Source of the DNA: Pedosphaera sp.
GTDB taxonomy: Bacteria; Verrucomicrobiota; Verrucomicrobiia; Limisphaerales; UBA9464
NCBI GenBank assembly: GCA_009695205.1
Contig: SIBK01000033.1
Span: 1 to 46,391 of the forward strand
Length of the DNA stretch: 46,391 nucleotides
Reading direction: 5' to 3'
A program made the translations under genes and the position numbers. Below, one piece after another: positions 46,292 to 46,391 of this stretch (positions within the stretch are counted from its first letter, which is position 1; each line of letters opens with the position of its first letter). A model generated the notes under the pieces. That model saw only the letters and a list, made by a program, of their open reading frames with translations, made no database searches and was not told the origin of the DNA.

Positions 46292-46391
46292 GGCCCAAGG
46301 TTCGTTTGACTTGTAGTCCGCGCGTCATGGGTGGTCTTGGGCGCTCAGATCTCAGGAAGCATGCACGTCAAAATCTTCAGTCTCAGATACT

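Overview
The window reads as a chromosomal contig from a bacterium of the Planctomycetota-Verrucomicrobiota group, most likely Verrucomicrobiota of the Pedosphaerales/Limisphaerales type. This is inferred from gene content: DUF1501 and DUF1549/DUF1553 proteins, a DUF1080 protein, an H-X9-DG prepilin, ASPIC/UnbV FG-GAP proteins, a Trp-repeat secreted protein and a long Gly-rich Rho. The DNA is GC-rich. No RNA gene, CRISPR array, integrase or transposase was recognised.

Layout. Positions 1-2991 hold the end of a 2-oxo-acid dehydrogenase operon (a possible E1 tail, E2, and E3 lpdA). 3047-6403 is a giant membrane-anchored TPR/FG-GAP/ASPIC protein. 6498-8975 is a divergent membrane pyrophosphatase. 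9009-11459 (minus) is a DUF2142 membrane protein and 11867-12652 a secreted DUF1080 protein. 12781-20706 is a co-directional envelope-glycan cluster whose logic resembles the arn lipid A/aminosugar pathway: GT-C type membrane glycosyltransferase, SDR, PLP aminotransferase, ArnC-like GT2, a second glycosyltransferase (frameshifted), a small-molecule kinase and a YdjC deacetylase (in-frame stop). 20882-22519 is a coiled-coil envelope protein. 22616-24955 (minus) is a Trp-repeat protein with five in-frame stops. 25063-26586 is rho and 26820-27368 sufT. 27662-29329 holds a membrane coiled-coil/HhH protein and a small Ig-like protein, and 29644-30747 an enolase-superfamily enzyme.

From 30935 to 38122 (minus) the DNA is largely a gene graveyard: a CHASE2-PAS-histidine kinase-receiver gene with two stops and a frameshift, an outer-membrane beta-barrel remnant with four stops, an Ig/PPC-like remnant joined to a receiver-domain stub. 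One intact secreted protein with three internal repeats lies among them. 38303-44202 (minus) is an intact planctomycete/verrucomicrobial module: FG-GAP protein, DUF1549/DUF1553 cytochrome-like protein, a YgaP-like rhodanese without its catalytic Cys, and a Tat-exported DUF1501 protein. 44430-45308 is an H-X9-DG prepilin. The right edge holds a frameshifted, truncated DUF1549 gene followed by a palindromic element.

The most striking general feature is the number of otherwise frame-preserved genes broken by single in-frame stops: 12 stops, at least seven of which sit where a Trp, Gln or Arg codon is expected and could arise by one C:G to T:A transition. Neighbouring long genes are perfectly open. 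This could be real ongoing gene decay, strain mixture in a metagenome consensus, or deamination-type error; the sequence alone cannot fully separate these. No wholly new defence-like or mobile system could be supported; the best candidates for undescribed biology are the arn-like cluster, the Trp-repeat gene, the triple-repeat secreted protein and the giant ASPIC protein.
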